Source: Toxorhynchites rutilus septentrionalis
Lineage: Eukaryota > Arthropoda > Insecta > Diptera > Culicidae
Reading direction: 5' to 3'
DNA length: 64,000 nt
Assembly (NCBI RefSeq): GCF_029784135.1
Contig: NC_073745.1
Coordinates: forward strand, 197,931,807-197,995,806
The translations under genes were made by a program, and so were the position numbers. Below, piece by piece: positions 46,827 to 60,191 of the stretch. How positions within the stretch are numbered: the stretch's first letter is position 1; each line of letters opens with the position of its first letter. The notes beneath the pieces are model-generated. The model made no database searches, had not been told where the DNA came from, and saw nothing but the letters and a program-made list of their open reading frames with translations.

Positions 46827-49800
46827 CTGAGGATCTCCTATTGAATCCGAAGGAACATCCGGATCTCGGATTGAAGGACATTGTGGAAATATATCATCCG
46901 GAAGATGATGGCGTTCGATTGCTGCTACAGGTGACATGCCTCACGGAAGATGTGATGAGTCGAGAGACGGTCAGCGTTGAGGCGAATATAGCGGTCGCAT
47001 TTAATCTGAAACCGTACAAGGATGTATTCATGCGGAAAGTGGATCCAAGCGAGGTGGCACTCGACTCGGTGGAAATCACCTTTAAGGACCAATATATGGG
47101 TCGGTCCGAGATGTGGCGACTGAAGACGTGTCTAACCAACACTTGTGTGTATTCAAACAAGAAGATCGAGTACTGTGAGGGATGTATCCGATGCCAGGTG
47201 TACGAAATGTGGTCCCAAGGTGATCGAGTTGCATGCGGAGTGATTACAGAGGACACAAAAGTCGTGTTCAGGAGTAACACTTCGATGGTGTATCTGTTCA
47301 TTCAGATGTCTTCGGAAATGTGGGATTTCGATATTCACGGGGATTTGTATTTTGAGAAAGCGGTGAATGGATTTTTATCTGATTTGTACACAAAGTGGAA
47401 GAAGTTGGGAAGCAACCATGAAGTAACTATCGTTATGTTCTCGAGAACATTTTATGCTGCTAAAAGCCTCGAAGAGTTTCCTCTGCATATGCGCGAGTGT
47501 CTTCAGATTGATTATAAAGGTCGATACTATGAGGATTTCTATCGTGTAGCAATTCAAAATGAACGATGCGATGATTGGAGTTCCACGCTGGTGCAACTAC
47601 GACGTCTTTTCACGGGATATCGCGACGTTGTGCTTAAATATCACGTGCGACCGGATTCGGATATCAAAATACCACCGGCAACAAACTCGACGGCTGCACA
47701 GGGAAATTTCCTGGAAATCTTGAACATTTCATTGAATGTGTTCGAGAAACATTATTTGGATAGAAGTTTCGACCGAACTGGGCAGCTATCGGTCGTTATC
47801 ACACCGGGGGTAGGTGTTTTCGAGGTTGACCGTGAGCTTACAAACATAACAAAACAACGTATCATAGATAATGGAGTCGGTAGTGATTTAGTTTGCGTGG
47901 GAGAGCAGCCGCTCCATGCGGTTCCGCTGTTGAAATTCCATAATAAGGATTCGCTTACATCGATAGATGATTACTCTATGCCTCACTGGATCAATCTCAG
48001 CTTCTATTCCACTGATAAGAAAGTGGCTTACTCAACTTTTATTCCGCGGATAAAACCACCACCAATTGCATCGGAAGGCTCATTGCGCGAATCATCGGAC
48101 TCGTTCAAACTGAAGCTTCCCAAAAAGGAAAACAAAAATGAATACATCCACAACTGTCTTTTTGATTACGATGCCTATGATGATCAGATATTCCAGATGC
48201 CAGCGGCTCACGGTACTTGCTCTCTGCAACGAGTAACGCGCACTAAGAAAACTTCCGTCCCTAGCTTGGACGGTTACGGAACGTATGGCAACAGTCGAGA
48301 GTGGGACAGCCTTTCGTCGCCTTCGAACTTTCAGAGGAAAATGTCGGATCCAGATATTCATCACTTCACTAATAATAGCATAAATATTAGTTTGAATTCG
48401 TACAATAGCTCACCGAGTGCCTTTCACAAAAGTATGGAGAAGTCCAGCGGGCGTGATTTTGGAACGCCGAATGGACCAGTGGTTAGAACCGGAAGGGCAC
48501 TGATCAACCCGTTTGATCCATCCCATGTGACAATCAAGTTGACATCCAACAGAAGACGGTGGACACATATTTTTCCGAAGGTTTGTTACCTCTTTCGTTA
48601 GTTTTTTTTCTACTGAGTTTATTTACAAATAGTTTAGGAACGTTAAGCATAAAAAGAAATGTCTCTATGAGAGGAACTATGCTTATTAGTGAGAATACTT
48701 TCATTATTTTCGATATAAAGCGCTTGTTCACTAACTGGGCGTTCTTTAACCCTGATGTACTCGGGTGCAAAATCATAAAAAGTATACTCGCGCACGGTGT
48801 CACAGACCGAAAATTAAACTTCTCTGTAATGTTTCCATTGTGTATTTTTCAGGCTTTATTGGCATTCATTTGGAGAAGAGGGTATGATTGAATGAAAAAA
48901 CTCAAAAAAATATGTTTTCTTCGTCTCTATTATGTTTTAAAAGCCATCTAATTCAGCCTCATCGAAACAGAGTAATTTTTGATATTCCAACACAAATAAC
49001 GAAATTCGAATTTTTCACTGTTATTAATTAAAAGTAAGCAACTGAATATAATTCATGGCAGTTTAAAGAGCTATAAAATAACATAAAAACGTATTATTCG
49101 GTTGTGGTTTCATTGGAGTAAGAATCGGAACATAGCACAACTGCATGCTCGAAGCAAACATATTTTTTAAATTTCATGTAGTTGTTGCGTGTTTTTTGGG
49201 TTGTTTTTTTTATCAAAGAGAAGAACATATAACGTATTCTAGATAATTACCAGATGATAAAGGTTCTGGAATATAAAGTTTGCATATTTCTAATATTCTT
49301 TGTATCTGTATTCTTGGTAAACTAAGAATTATTGTCTTTTTTTAGATGGTTTTTAAAATGGATATAAAAGGTTTTCTAAGAACTTCCTTTTATTTTAATT
49401 GTTTTCTTGTCAATATTATAAAATAATATCCCCGAAACTGTAACTGTTAAAAGTTTACTGTTTACAATTTTTCCACAAGTGAAATTCTTTCACAAGTGTG
49501 TATATGTATGACCATTATATTTAGCGAATAACTATACAAAAGTCAAGCATTCATATTTTGCTTTTGAACGTATCTAACGACGAATATATCGACGAATAGT
49601 TAATATATGGATCGTTCAATCCAGTTACAAAAGGTACTGAAATCAAATATGAATAGTCCGGTAATGATCTCATGCATCATATTCAATAAATATTCCACGC
49701 CGCTAACATTAATTTATACATTTCATTCAACAATATTCTAGAATATGAAAAATGGCACTTGTCCAAAAAAGGTACTCCTATACTCGCGTCGGTGTGTCAG

Positions 49801-52800
49801 ACCGAAAGTGTTAAAAAAGTGGCACACGTCCCCTTTGTACCAACACATGCGATACACTAAACGATGACGAACGACGAATAACGAAGCTAGAGAGAATCGC
49901 AAAGTCGTAGTGTTGATGTTTTCTGAGAAATGAACGAATTATTGATTTCTCGGTCTGACAGACCAATGCGCGAGTGTAGGAGTGTTAACTGGGAAGCTTT
50001 TTAACTGCTATAGCCCAGTAAAAAATCAGTTAAACGACTATTCGTACAATCTGCGTGATTGAACTGTAAATACAAAAGTCAACATTTATTGCAGATTATC
50101 GGCTCAACATCGATTCAGTTTTCGGGACTTCGGACCAACGTCCAATTTATCAATATCGGGTTGCTTTTGTATTGTTATTGTATGTTCAGTTCATGCAATA
50201 ATGACAAAAAAGGTTATGTTTTGTTCATCCAGTTCTATCAAATAAAATTTCAACATACAAAATGTAATCGATTAATTTGAAAAGCAGAAAACCGGAACTT
50301 TGTGCAAATGAACTGTGTGGCGATGGTCCGAGACTTTTCGAACTTGGGCACTTGTTTATGGTGGCACAATTTGCAGATGGGTTCACTTACACGCTCGAAG
50401 TATTTTGCTGCTGGATGTCTTATCCGTTTTGAGACTTAGTACGCATCACGAACATTATTCTCGTGCTGAACACAGTGCGGTCCGGAACGATATCATATTT
50501 GTTCTCTCATCACTGTTATCTATTTGATAACACATTAAACCAAAAATTCGTACGTTTCATTCAATCATACACAGCTTATATGGACGTTCTGAAAACCGAC
50601 CGTCATTGCAAGCTCTGTATTATGCTTACTTCGTGCGTATTCTGAGAACATGGTAGCTAAATATGAACTGAGGTTGGTTATGACGAGCACAATATTTATA
50701 GTGCCTTCACGACCATCCGACGACATTCACCATTCGCTACAAATCTTGACTTCGATGGACTTACAAGCATATTCATATATTCCTTTTTTTTTTAGATTTT
50801 TGCTATTTCAATAACTTTTCAAAACTAGTTGGAAAAGTTTTTGAGCTATGGAAAATAGTTTTTGAGTCAATAAGTAACAAACATCACTCATACACCTTTT
50901 ATCTTTCAAAAGTGATTGTCATCCACCAGATAGCGTGAAAATCGACACGGTGCCTCCACCGAACAAATTGCACCACTGTTTACGAAATATATTTCCTCCG
51001 TTCTTCTTTTGTATCGAGTAAAACAGCTGTGTTTGACATCCGCATTGAGAAAGACTGATGTCTGCTAGTTGGAGCAAGACTGTGACTAGAATAATGCTGA
51101 TTATGGTTTGAATTATGGAGACAATAGAATTTATCAGTTAGTTCGCCTCTAGCTTTGAAAAAGGCTAATTTGGAGACTAAACTAAGCTCTCGGCTTCGAG
51201 AAAAACCATTTGAAAAACTTCGCTGCCGAAGGAAATTTCTTTGACGAAAAATTCTCCCGACCAGAACGGGAATCGAACCCGAACCTCTGGCATGTTAGGT
51301 TTGACGCTATCCACGGGAGCACTAGAACGAACGCTGCATTTTCTATTTATATTTCATGAAAACGTGCCCCGTTTTCTGGTTTGGCACCATTACTGAAAGA
51401 CAAGCTTTTTTTTAGACCTACGTAAAAATAAGTGTGTAAGTGTGTGAGTTAATGAGTATAAGTATCGGATTAGAATTGATACAGGGAAATACTCAAAAAT
51501 CCACTCTTTTCTAGTGCAAATGGTGGTCCTGAAAAGGATCGAAGGGTTTGCGTTCAAAGAAACAACTGAAGATGGTTGATACATGATTCATTCTTGTTTT
51601 CGTGAGAACAATGTACGAGATTTGTGTCCCTAATGTCAGTATGTATCTCTTCTTACAGACATTTACTGCCGTCACAGTCGATTTTATGTTTGTTCCACCA
51701 CTACTATTATATATCTTTGACAACGTATAAAATTAACGGCACGTGCGATTCAATCGTACACGAACACTCTGCGTCTAATGGTATGAAAACAAATGTCAGG
51801 GCTCGGCAAAGTCATATTCAACTGAGAATAGTTAGCGGATTATTTGTTGGTTTGAGTTCATGGTGGGTAAACAATAAACCGTCCATTGATGGCGTAACTA
51901 GTTTTTTGCATCAGAAATCAAGTTTTCGTTTCACTTTATATGGACGTTAAAATAAGATTGTAAACGAATCGAAGCTACTGAAAGGAGAGTCGATTTTCAT
52001 TTTATATCTTCGAAAGTTTCGGTCCCTGCTAATGATGTACGGATCCCATAAAAGCTTCCGCATCAATCTACTTGAAGCTTTTCTTAACGTTCGATTAATA
52101 ACTTAACATTAACTTCACCAGGAAGAACCGTTTCAGCGCACCCATTCTTATAGCTCACGATTCTATATTCAACTCTGTCGCAATCCAACAGTCCATTGAA
52201 ATTGTAAGGGCTATTCATATCAATTTTTTCCAAAATTTAGAAAAAAATATTTTTAAGAAAAATGAATTTTAATTTTCAAAACGTTTTTTTTCTATTAATT
52301 TTTTTAACACTCAAATTATTTTCTACATTTCATTCTCTAACTCTTTTTTGTAGGTCTTATAGCTTTTGAGTGATTTTTTTGTAATTAAGAGTTTTTTTCA
52401 CCTTTTTTTTTCAATCTTATCTCAAAAATAATAAAACATATAAAACAAAAATTATAGATCATAAAAACATTGGTTGAAGAATATAATGTGAGAAAAAAAA
52501 ATTATGTTTTCATTAAAAAATATCAAACAAAATTTCATCGAAATATTTCAAAAATTAAAATAAATTTTTTTTCTCGAAAAAAGTTTGTTTTTAAGTTCTG
52601 AAAAAAGTAGATATGAATAGCCCAACAAGTCACCCATGCATCCAAAGATGGGCACATTTACAGGGAAACAGTTTTTCCAATAACTATTTCTTCATGTTTT
52701 CTTTGAAAAATTGCTATTGATGTTTATCTCGTAACATTTTTATGTATAAATTATCCCGATTTACATGTTCTGCAATTTTTTTTCTATTTAGAAATATGTA

Positions 52801-55758
52801 AAGAACGTGTCAAACGTGAGAATTTACACACAAAAATGTTGTGAGTAAAACATTACTTTTTCAGATGTCTATATTTATAGTTTATATTTTAATAAGATCT
52901 AAAATATTGTCGAATACGTTATAGTGCTATCTTGACTTTTAAAAAATTGGGATTAGTTCTAAGTTTTCAAATAAAACAAGAAAAAGCTGTTGTTGGAAAA
53001 AGTTTTTCCCTTTAGAAGTGCCCATCTTCTGATGTATGGAAGATTTGTTGGAAATTATAAGGCTATTCACATAATTTTTTGGAGAATTTAAAAAAAACGT
53101 TTTAGAGAAAAAAGAATTTCAATATTTAAAATATTTTTTTAGTGTAATTTTACTTCATAAAATTTTTGATATCTTTTTATACAAATTCAAATAATTTCTT
53201 AAATTTCATCGTTTGAACAGAGTTTTGTAGATATTATAGTTTTTGAATCACAAATTTTTGTAAAAAATAAAGAGAAAAAATTTGGCCCTTTTCAAAAAGT
53301 AGTCCAATTTTTTTTTCGAACATTTCAAGTATGCAAATTTGCCCAAATGACCAATGTCTTTGCACCCTCAACGTATCACTGCTGTCTGAGATGGTGCTGC
53401 CAACTTTTAAGACGAGCTGGCGTGAAATCCGTCATATGCACGACACAGTGTATGCCTGGTATAGCAACCCGCACTTAGGAAGCGATTGGAAAAATGAAAG
53501 TCCACCGTAGCGAAGTCGCAATTGCTTTCGATTGATTTCTAATTCAGACTGTTAAAAAATGTGAGTATTAAGAAGCTAAAATTGAATTGGGATTCGCTGC
53601 AATCAAAAGTGTTGTAGAGAAAAATCAGGTCTCTTAGAAAAAAATCTTGATTTTTCGACAGAACTGTAAAGACTACTACACAGCATTTCTTCGAAAAATG
53701 ATTGTTCACTTATGTCGTATTCAGAGACACGATATATTTCTTGTACCGATCCAGAAGTTATTGCAAACTAACTTTCCGCTTTTAGAAGTTCTGCCGAGAT
53801 ACCGTCCTTCCAGGCGGCCTTGTCGTTTCCACATCTTGTCCATCGCTCGCAATGCTTATCCTGTTCCTGATTTTTTCTTCTTCATATTTATTTGATGATG
53901 CCTGAAGGTGGTCTTTCCACCTGGCTATAACCGTCGGTAAGAAGGTTGCCGCCCTTGTCATTGCACATAGCCGGCATAGGGAAGTTCCTGCTTCTCACGG
54001 TGCTGACCTTTTCATAGAAGTTCCGCGCGTCGTTTCTCGCATAGCTGTTCTCTGTGCTGCCGAGCACCTGTTATTCGTACTCGCGCTTCTACCAACGGTG
54101 GACTCTTTCCATCAGCTTCGGCAGCATTCCGGTACCCCTCTATGTTCTGACGCGTAGCCACAGTGACGATTCGTCTGCTGACCTGGTTCTTCTCGTCTGC
54201 CACTCTCTGGCACTCGGCATTGAACCAACTGTTACGCTGTCGTGTCTACCACCTCTCTCACAGTGCCATCGAAACGCACCATGGACATTTTTCCACATCC
54301 CATTACCTGTTATCCGATCCGTTGATCCAGCTCCCTGACTTAGTCTGTGGCCACGTTGTCTCTCTGTGCGAGATTTCAGCACGATCGACAACCGTGCGCG
54401 GATATTACATACGACGAGATAGAGGTCAGAATCGATATTTGGTTCCTGAAAAGACCTCGCATCTACCACATCCGAAATGTGTTTATCATTGATCAGGACA
54501 TGGTCGAAAGTTGTACAGCAAGATTTTGATGAAGTATGAAGGATTCATGCTGATGGATGACGAAACGTACGTGAAGATGGATTTTGGGCAGCTTCCAGGC
54601 TTGAAATTCTATAAAACCACTGCCAAAAGAGATATTCTCACAAAGATCCGGTGCAATTTTACCAAATTTGGTAAGCTGCTCCTACAGTCGAGTATTGCTT
54701 CAGTGATACCTCCTAGTTGCTCCTAATTCCGCCCAATCGAAAAATATTGGGCAGTTGTCAAGCGGAAATTGAAGAAAAGTGCCAAAGTCGAAATGCTAGG
54801 GACATGAAGAGATCGTGGAATAAAATTGCCGCTGAGGTTTACCAACAGAGCTTGAGCTTGGGTAGACTGTACATTTCATAGTTGCTCTCCGTGATTGACA
54901 TGAACCAGTGAAATTGCGCAAAGAGCACACTGGGAGCTTGGGAGTAGCAAATCATTCTCATTTTGCAAGTTTCAGTGATTCGAGCCGCATCCGAAGGGCA
55001 TCCGAAGGAAAGTACGAAAAATCATCGAAATTGTAACGGGATAGTTTCCTCGATATTTTGGTTGGAAAGAACAATAAATTATAAGCATTTTGATATAAAA
55101 ACATTTTTTGCACCTTTGACCAATCCCGAGATACAACTTTGTGATTTCGGATTCTAAATGTTTCAAACCTTATGATCAGCATGTACCGCGAGTTTTATCG
55201 CTGCAGTTTGATTTTCGGCTTCAGATTGGACTGCACTTTCAAACTCTTTATTTAGTAATTCAATTTAAATTTAGTGTTTGGTTTAGATGGATCTTGTAAT
55301 TAGGTCTCTAATTGTGCCCGTTGATACGACTAAGTAAAACAAGGAATAAACATGTCTTTAAAATATTGCAGGGACCGCAGGGTGTGTTAATCCAGCAGCA
55401 TCATTATCAAGCCGTTCCTGCTACCAACAGAACATCGAATTATGCTGCCTTCGATTTGGATAGTGAGTATGCTCATACATCGACATGTACATGGGGCCGA
55501 GGAAGATACGGAAGTAACGCTTCATTCGAAAGCAGACTGAATAGTGAGGACTTGAATTACGATGCGGAGAATAAAGGTAATGATCTAACATAACACAAGT
55601 TTATAATAAGCATCATCTTTGACGTTTAGCGAAATGCAAAAAATCTGGTCTGCTACATTCGGCTGCCGGACCAACCGTGACTGTTACTCCTTCTAAGAGC
55701 CTCACATTGCTGTGGGGTGTAACCGGCGAACAAGAGTGGACTCCGTCGCTTACCACAG
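46827..55758 (+). CDS. Iml1: Iml1/DEPDC5, GATOR1 complex subunit (5' part, runs off the window)
   Basis: Subunit of GATOR1, which with Nprl2 and Nprl3 acts on Rag GTPases at the lysosome to restrain TORC1 when amino acids are scarce. Exons seen: 46827-48580, 55372-55576 and 55630-55758, with GT-AG borders and phases 1-0-1-1, encoding about 695 residues of an expected ~1500-1600. Family signatures in order: LNPKEHPDLGLKDIVEIYHP, VEITFKDQYMGRSEMWRLK, VFRSNTSMVYLFIQMSSEMW, DIHGDLYFEKAVNGFLSDLY, NERCDDWSSTLV, FDRTGQLSVVITPGVGVFEV, LVCVGEQPLHAVPLLKFH, MPHWINLSFY and ALINPFDPS followed by LTSNRRRWTHIFPK. The third exon has VTVTPSKSLTLLWG and TGEQEWTPSLTTG. This covers the N-terminal and SABA domains; the DEP and C-terminal domains must lie to the right. 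The first coding exon with the ATG is not identified; this exon starts by completing a split codon before EDLLLNPK. No stops or frameshifts were seen. Confidence 0.9.
48581..49773. other. Iml1 intron, proximal part
   Basis: Donor GTTTGT at 48581. AT-rich with no gene. A segment at about 48720-48830 (ACTCGCGCACGGTGTCACAG) resembles the ends of the MITE at 49774. Confidence 0.5.
49774..49983. mobile_element. MITE with ACTCCTA(T/C)ACTCGCG ends
   Basis: Left ACTCCTATACTCGCGTCGG and the right end its inverse (CGCGAGTGTAGGAGT), with GTCTGACAGACC-like blocks next to each. About 210 bp, non-coding. Confidence 0.6.
50700..50960 (+). repeat. Diverged piece of the palindrome-ended family
   Basis: TTTTTGAGTCAATAAGTAAC followed by ACCTTTTATCTTTC matches the order and wording of 20940-21005 (TTTTTGGATCAAAAAGTAAC, CATTTTATCTTTCGAA). 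Terminal GACGTAGG motifs are not visible. Confidence 0.45.
51229..51322 (-). mobile_element. Feilai SINE fragment
   Basis: Minus strand includes GTGCTCCCGTGGATAGCGTC and GGTTCGATTCCCGTTCTGG; part of the A box is deleted. The body is missing beyond TTTCGTCAAAGAAATTTCC. Confidence 0.75.
51323..52207. other. Iml1 intron, nothing recognised
   Basis: Overlapping short ORFs on both strands without family resemblance. Confidence 0.45.
52208..52623. mobile_element. AT-rich MITE with GGGCTATTCATATC ends
   Basis: The perfect 14-bp inverted repeat GGGCTATTCATATC / GATATGAATAGCCC bounds 416 bp of very AT-rich sequence. A related half copy begins at about 53058 (AGGCTATTCACATAATTTTT). Between them, GATGGGCACATTTACAGGGA (52646) and its inverse (53010-53030) form another inverted pair. 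Confidence 0.6.
53650..54510 (-). pseudogene. RTE-clade retrotransposon ORF2 fragment
   Basis: Minus-strand frames read ISDVVDARSFQEPNIDSDLY and LVVCNIRARL, the end of an RTE-type endonuclease (conserved SDH region, here SDL). Next come TDEKNQ-like DEKNQVSRRIVTVATRQN, then AAWKDGISAELLKAES, which matches the start of the reverse transcriptase (NKAAGKDGIPAELLK-type). Several frameshifts and stops. The JAM1 family of Aedes is the likely relative, from memory. Confidence 0.75.
54511..54860 (+). pseudogene. Second ITmD37E-like transposase fragment
   Basis: MLMDDETYVKMDFGQLPGLK corresponds to the first catalytic Asp region of the D37E family, and after breaks FRPIEKYWAVVKRKLKKSA gives the Glu region. 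The middle of the domain is deleted. It is diverged from the 2.8-kb copy, so it is a different family member. It abuts the RTE fragment. Confidence 0.75.
54861..55371. other. Iml1 intron, distal part
   Basis: No gene. It ends with the acceptor AAAATATTGCAG at 55371. Confidence 0.5.
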
Positions 55759-57110
55759 GTAACATTGGACCCAATGCATCGCAATGATTCCATTTCATTT
55801 TCCTGATCAATAACGTTTGTTTATCTTCTGTTTTCACCATCTCCATCGATTAATATAGCTAAATGAAATTTATTAATCTAATTAATCTATTTTTACGTTT
55901 CATGTGCTTTCATCGTTATATCCATCGGTCTGATTGATTCAATGAAATGTTGATGTTTACTTCAAAATTTATTCGTGGCTCTCAAAAAATAATCGTATCT
56001 CAATCATACGAACTTTATGTACATCTCGCACAAATACGTAATCGTAAAAATTGTGGATTACCAACGAATCCCATTCGTGAAAATACGAACTTCATAACTC
56101 TGTTGTTGTTTCATCATTGGACACATACTATTCCAAAACGGCGGACAACGAATGTCCGCTCATATCATCATGGACGACTTCAAAATGATCTTCCGAAATA
56201 TCGAATACTGTTCGCTGCTGTCGCTGCTGCTGCTACCACTACTGCAACCACTATTCCGTACATTTGTTTACTTTCATCCTACTGATCATTATCTACCCAA
56301 CATGTGCTACTCCTTCTTTTCTACACACAAAACCAAATGTACGAATCGAATCTCCCGCGTTGCGCACCGACATGGTTCCTGTGTTCCAGCTGGACGAGTG
56401 ATTATAGGTTGGCCAATATGCAGCTTCTCATTAAACAACAATTCTACTACTAGTTGAGATTTACAGATTTTACTTTTGAGGTGGTACTATGGATACTTTG
56501 ACTTTAAAGATTGATTCATACTGCCACCTCATGTGCTTTCTATGCTTATGCTCCTTAGCGGCTTTTGTTGTTTTGTTTCCCTATCTATCTATCTATCTTT
56601 CCAAATATATCTCTAAAGTATTTATACTTACACTTGTGCTGGTAGCGAATGGTATAAGATGGTTTTATCACATGCGTTCGTGTTAATTTATACGTATTTT
56701 TGTTTCACATGTTGCTGTAATTTACTGCACATTTTGTGGTCTCTAACATCTTAGATTTTGAATAGTTATATATTTATAAATGTTACTCTTTGTTGTTTTG
56801 GGTTTTATTGTAATGTATATTATTTCAAAAAATTGTAGATACTCAGTTTGGTGAATTCATTAAGTTCCTATAGCGATATGTGGGGTGCGTGCTCTCCACA
56901 CAAGAAAATACATTTTTTATAACGTAGGAACATTTGTAAATTTTACATTTTACGCGGTTTTGTAAAGTCTCGCCCAGGTGCAATTTACAAGTTACCTACA
57001 TAAGTTTACTGTACTTCAACTTCATTTATTTCAAGACTGGGTTCTAATCCATTTCAATCCAGCGATTTTTTCAGTTTTCTCTCCCGTTCCTTCTTTTACC
57101 TCCACTTTGT
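55759..57110. other. Iml1 intron downstream of the last visible exon
   Basis: Donor GTAACA at 55759. No further Iml1 exon was recognised here or in the rest of the window. Short simple repeats occur (ATCT near 56582-56600; GCT near 56215-56230). Confidence 0.5.
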
Positions 57111-57190
57111 TCTTCTTCTTGGATGGCACTAGTGTTTCCCAGTGGAACTTTTGCCTTCTTAACGTAGGTATTAGCACCTCCACTTATGCT
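57111..57190 (+). repeat. Feilai-related fragment
   Basis: TTCTTCTTCTTGGATGGCAC and AACGTAGGTATTA match the 3' body of the SINE at 42478 (CTTCTTCAATGGCACTAACG), without the tRNA-like head. Confidence 0.55.
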
Positions 57191-57789
57191 CTTGAATTTC
57201 CTTTATTACCGGCCTCTGATAACATCGACAGCTCTACATTCGAGTCTCATATACCCTATGCAAAATTTCAGCTCTATCGGACTTTATTTACTAGTGTCGG
57301 AAAGATGTCAAAGGTTGAGTTTTTTTGAAACCGTAAAATCACCCAGTACATGAATTTAGGGTTTAAAAAAAAATATACCAAATGTCTTAAAATTACATGA
57401 ATCGTCGAGATTTACTGTTATCTAAAAAAAAAATCTGTCAAAAATCGACTTTTCGTACGGAAAAACTATTGAGAAATTGAAATTGTCTATTTTGTCAAAA
57501 AAGACAATTTTTGACAGAAAATTTCATCGTCTCAGTTCTTTTCATCAAGATTGTCGTCCGACATATTGTTCCAATCCTCTGCGGGATTCGAAATGGAATC
57601 GGTATATTTTCTACGCATACTGAAACATAGTTTCTTTTATTTTGTTCATTTCTGTTCTCATTCCTTTTCAATCTGGAAAGCAGAGGTTCCCATTGACGAT
57701 TGACGTGGGTGCAGACACATCCAATCGAAACTGGATACCAACGATTCCATCAGACAATTTCCAATGTTGGCGGTAAAATACGACAAACA

Positions 57790-58640
57790 TAATAAAAGAG
57801 TTTATCTACTATAAAAAAGACAATAAAATGGAAGAATGGCTGCATTTAAAAGGAGATTGTTGCTTTTTTGTTTTAAATCACATCAGAATTCATAATTTGT
57901 GGCTAAAAATTATTGTTGACGTACAACAATTCATAAAAATTTTATGCTCCACAAAGTTCGTCAAAAATAGTTTTACCATCTTGTACTCATTTTTTAAATT
58001 TTCTACATGACTTCTATTTAATATGAAAGAAATTTTAAAAAAATATTAAAAATACATGTATAAATTTAAAAAAAATAAAATTTAAAAAGACAATAAATTC
58101 GAAATGTTTTTTCAAATATCTCGAGAATGGATGCATTTAGAAGGAGATTGATGAAGAGCATTTTCGTTTTAAATCACATCAGGATTCATAATTTGTGGCC
58201 AAAAATGATTGTTAACATACAAAAATTCGAAGTTTCGTAAATTCATAAAAATTTTATGTTCCACAAAGTTCGTCAAAAATAGCCCATTCTTTAATTTTTC
58301 TACATGACTCCTATTTAATATGAAAAAAAAAATAAAAAAATAAAAAATACACATATATTAAGAACAAATATGAATTAGATATGTTCACATATCTCGAGAA
58401 TGGCTGCATCCAGAAGGAGATTGATAAAGAGTTTTTTTATTTTAAATCACATCAGGATTCATAATTTGTGGCCGCCAATTAAAAATCCGAAGTTTCGAAA
58501 ATTCATAAAAATTCAATGTTCCACAAAGTTTGTCAATAATAGTTTTACCATCTTGTACCCATTTTTTAAATTTTCTACATGACTTCTATTTTACATGAAA
58601 AAAATTAAAATATATATATATTTTTTAGATATTGCGAATT
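57790..58640 (+). repeat. Three tandem ~270-290-bp repeats
   Basis: GAATGG-GCAT and TTTTAAATCACATCAG blocks start at 57834, 58125 and 58397 (periods 291 and 272), each followed by CACAAAGTT(C/T)GTCAA and TTTCTACATGACT. Very AT-rich, non-coding. Confidence 0.85.
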
Positions 58641-58779
58641 AAAGATTTTTTTCGTAAATTAAAAAAAAAAATTTTTTTCTCAGTGTATATTTTTTTCACG
58701 TTTGGACATCAATACTTTATAACTCTTTCTAGGAGCGTATTTCGGTAGCACACATTGTTTTTGATATATAAATTATCAA

Positions 58780-59494
58780 AGATTTCTCGCGTAACTTTTG
58801 AAAAGTTCGTATGTAACATTTACATCAACTCGAGAGAAACGAAGTTGAAGACCGGAACATTGTTCCGTGAATTTTTTCAAAAGGAATCGATCTTTATCAC
58901 TACTTTTACCACTAGCGGACAATAATATCTCTGAAAAACCAATCTTAACTGTTGTTATGTGATTTTAGTTTAAAATTGAAGCCTGCGAGCGAAAAATGTT
59001 ACATTGGACGTTTTGATTGACCGCTTGGTACATTGGACAAATTACGTTGCACGATGAAATAATAACTACTGAACAACGATCCAAATACTTGCACTTCGTG
59101 CTAAAAGCAGTTCATTTTTGTTATAACTTATTGAATTGCATTAAAAACGATTTCAACACCCGAAAATAACAAAAACTCTAAATGTCCAAATTGCGACTTA
59201 GTGTTGTTTTGATTGCTTTGTTACTTCGGACGTATCGAGCGTCAGAGGAAAGTGGCGTCCGAAGTAGCAGTCGAATGCTTAAAATTCGAATCTGTACATT
59301 GGATATTTTTTGTATCGGTGATAGAAGGTTGAAAAGGATAGATACTTGAACTGTTGTTTTTCGCAATGAATGCATTGCGAAAAACAACAGTTCAAGTATC
59401 TATCCAGTGATTGAGAACTAATAATGTGCATCCATTAACTCGATTTGTTTACATTTGTTACTTAGGACCTTTTCAAAAGTTACGCGAGATTTCT
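58780..59494. mobile_element. Non-autonomous TIR element, copy 2 of the dispersed repeat
   Basis: Left end GATTTCTCGCGTAACTTTTG and right end its inverse (CAAAAGTTACGCGAGATTTC). The left 400 bp match 40491-40960. A perfect hairpin lies near the right end (59336-59405). No coding capacity. Confidence 0.65.
59336..59405. other. Perfect 33-bp hairpin
   Basis: GGATAGATACTTGAACTGTT... (59336-59368) is repeated exactly in reverse at 59373-59405 around a 4-nt loop. No mismatch was seen. Confidence 0.9.
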
Positions 59495-59906
59495 CTTACT
59501 AAAATCGATACGCCCTTTTCAAAAGTTATACTTGAGTCAAAAAATTCCCAAATGCTGTGGAAAACTTATATTTCCTCCAACCCAAACGGAATACAAACTT
59601 TCGTTCGAATCAAAAATACAAGTTTTTAAAATCTGCATTTTCAGTTCAATTTCATTTGCTCCAGACGTATTAAGGTGAAGGTGGAAGCTAGCCATTGTAG
59701 TAGTATAGGTAAACCCACGTGTAAAAATGGGGTAATAGTGTTTGTGAGAGAAGAGCAAAGCACACGTAAATAGATCAATTCACTTATCAGACTGTGTGGC
59801 GCTACATTGACACGAGTCTTTGAATAAATTTGAAAAAAATAACAATTCAATACTAAAGTAAAATGTATGAACGATATGTTCCGATGAACAATTGCAAATA
59901 TAAATA

Positions 59907-60191
59907 CAGGGAAACTTCGATATAACGTACCCTCGTTATAACGTACCCTCGATATAACGTCACTCGATATAACGAACATTTTACCTCGATACGAAGTACG
60001 AAGGGAAACATCATGAGAAAGGCTGGTTTCGTCTTCTGATTGAAGTTATTCATAAACTTTACTAAAACAGCAACACAATAATGTATTATAGACTACGTTT
60101 GTGAGTACTTTATTATGCTTCGATATAACGTACAATTCGATACAACGTACAATTTTGAAAGTGAAATGTACGTTATATCGAAGTTTACCTG
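59907..60191. mobile_element. Pogo-like MITE
   Basis: 285 bp from CAGGGAAACTTCGATATAAC to the inverse of CAGGTAAACTTCGATATAAC, flanked by TA (59905-59906, 60192-60193). ATATAACGTAC is repeated several times inside both ends. Confidence 0.85.

Noticed and set aside
46894..48364. Minus-strand ORFs across the first large Iml1 exon
   Set aside because: Shadows of the Iml1 coding frame.
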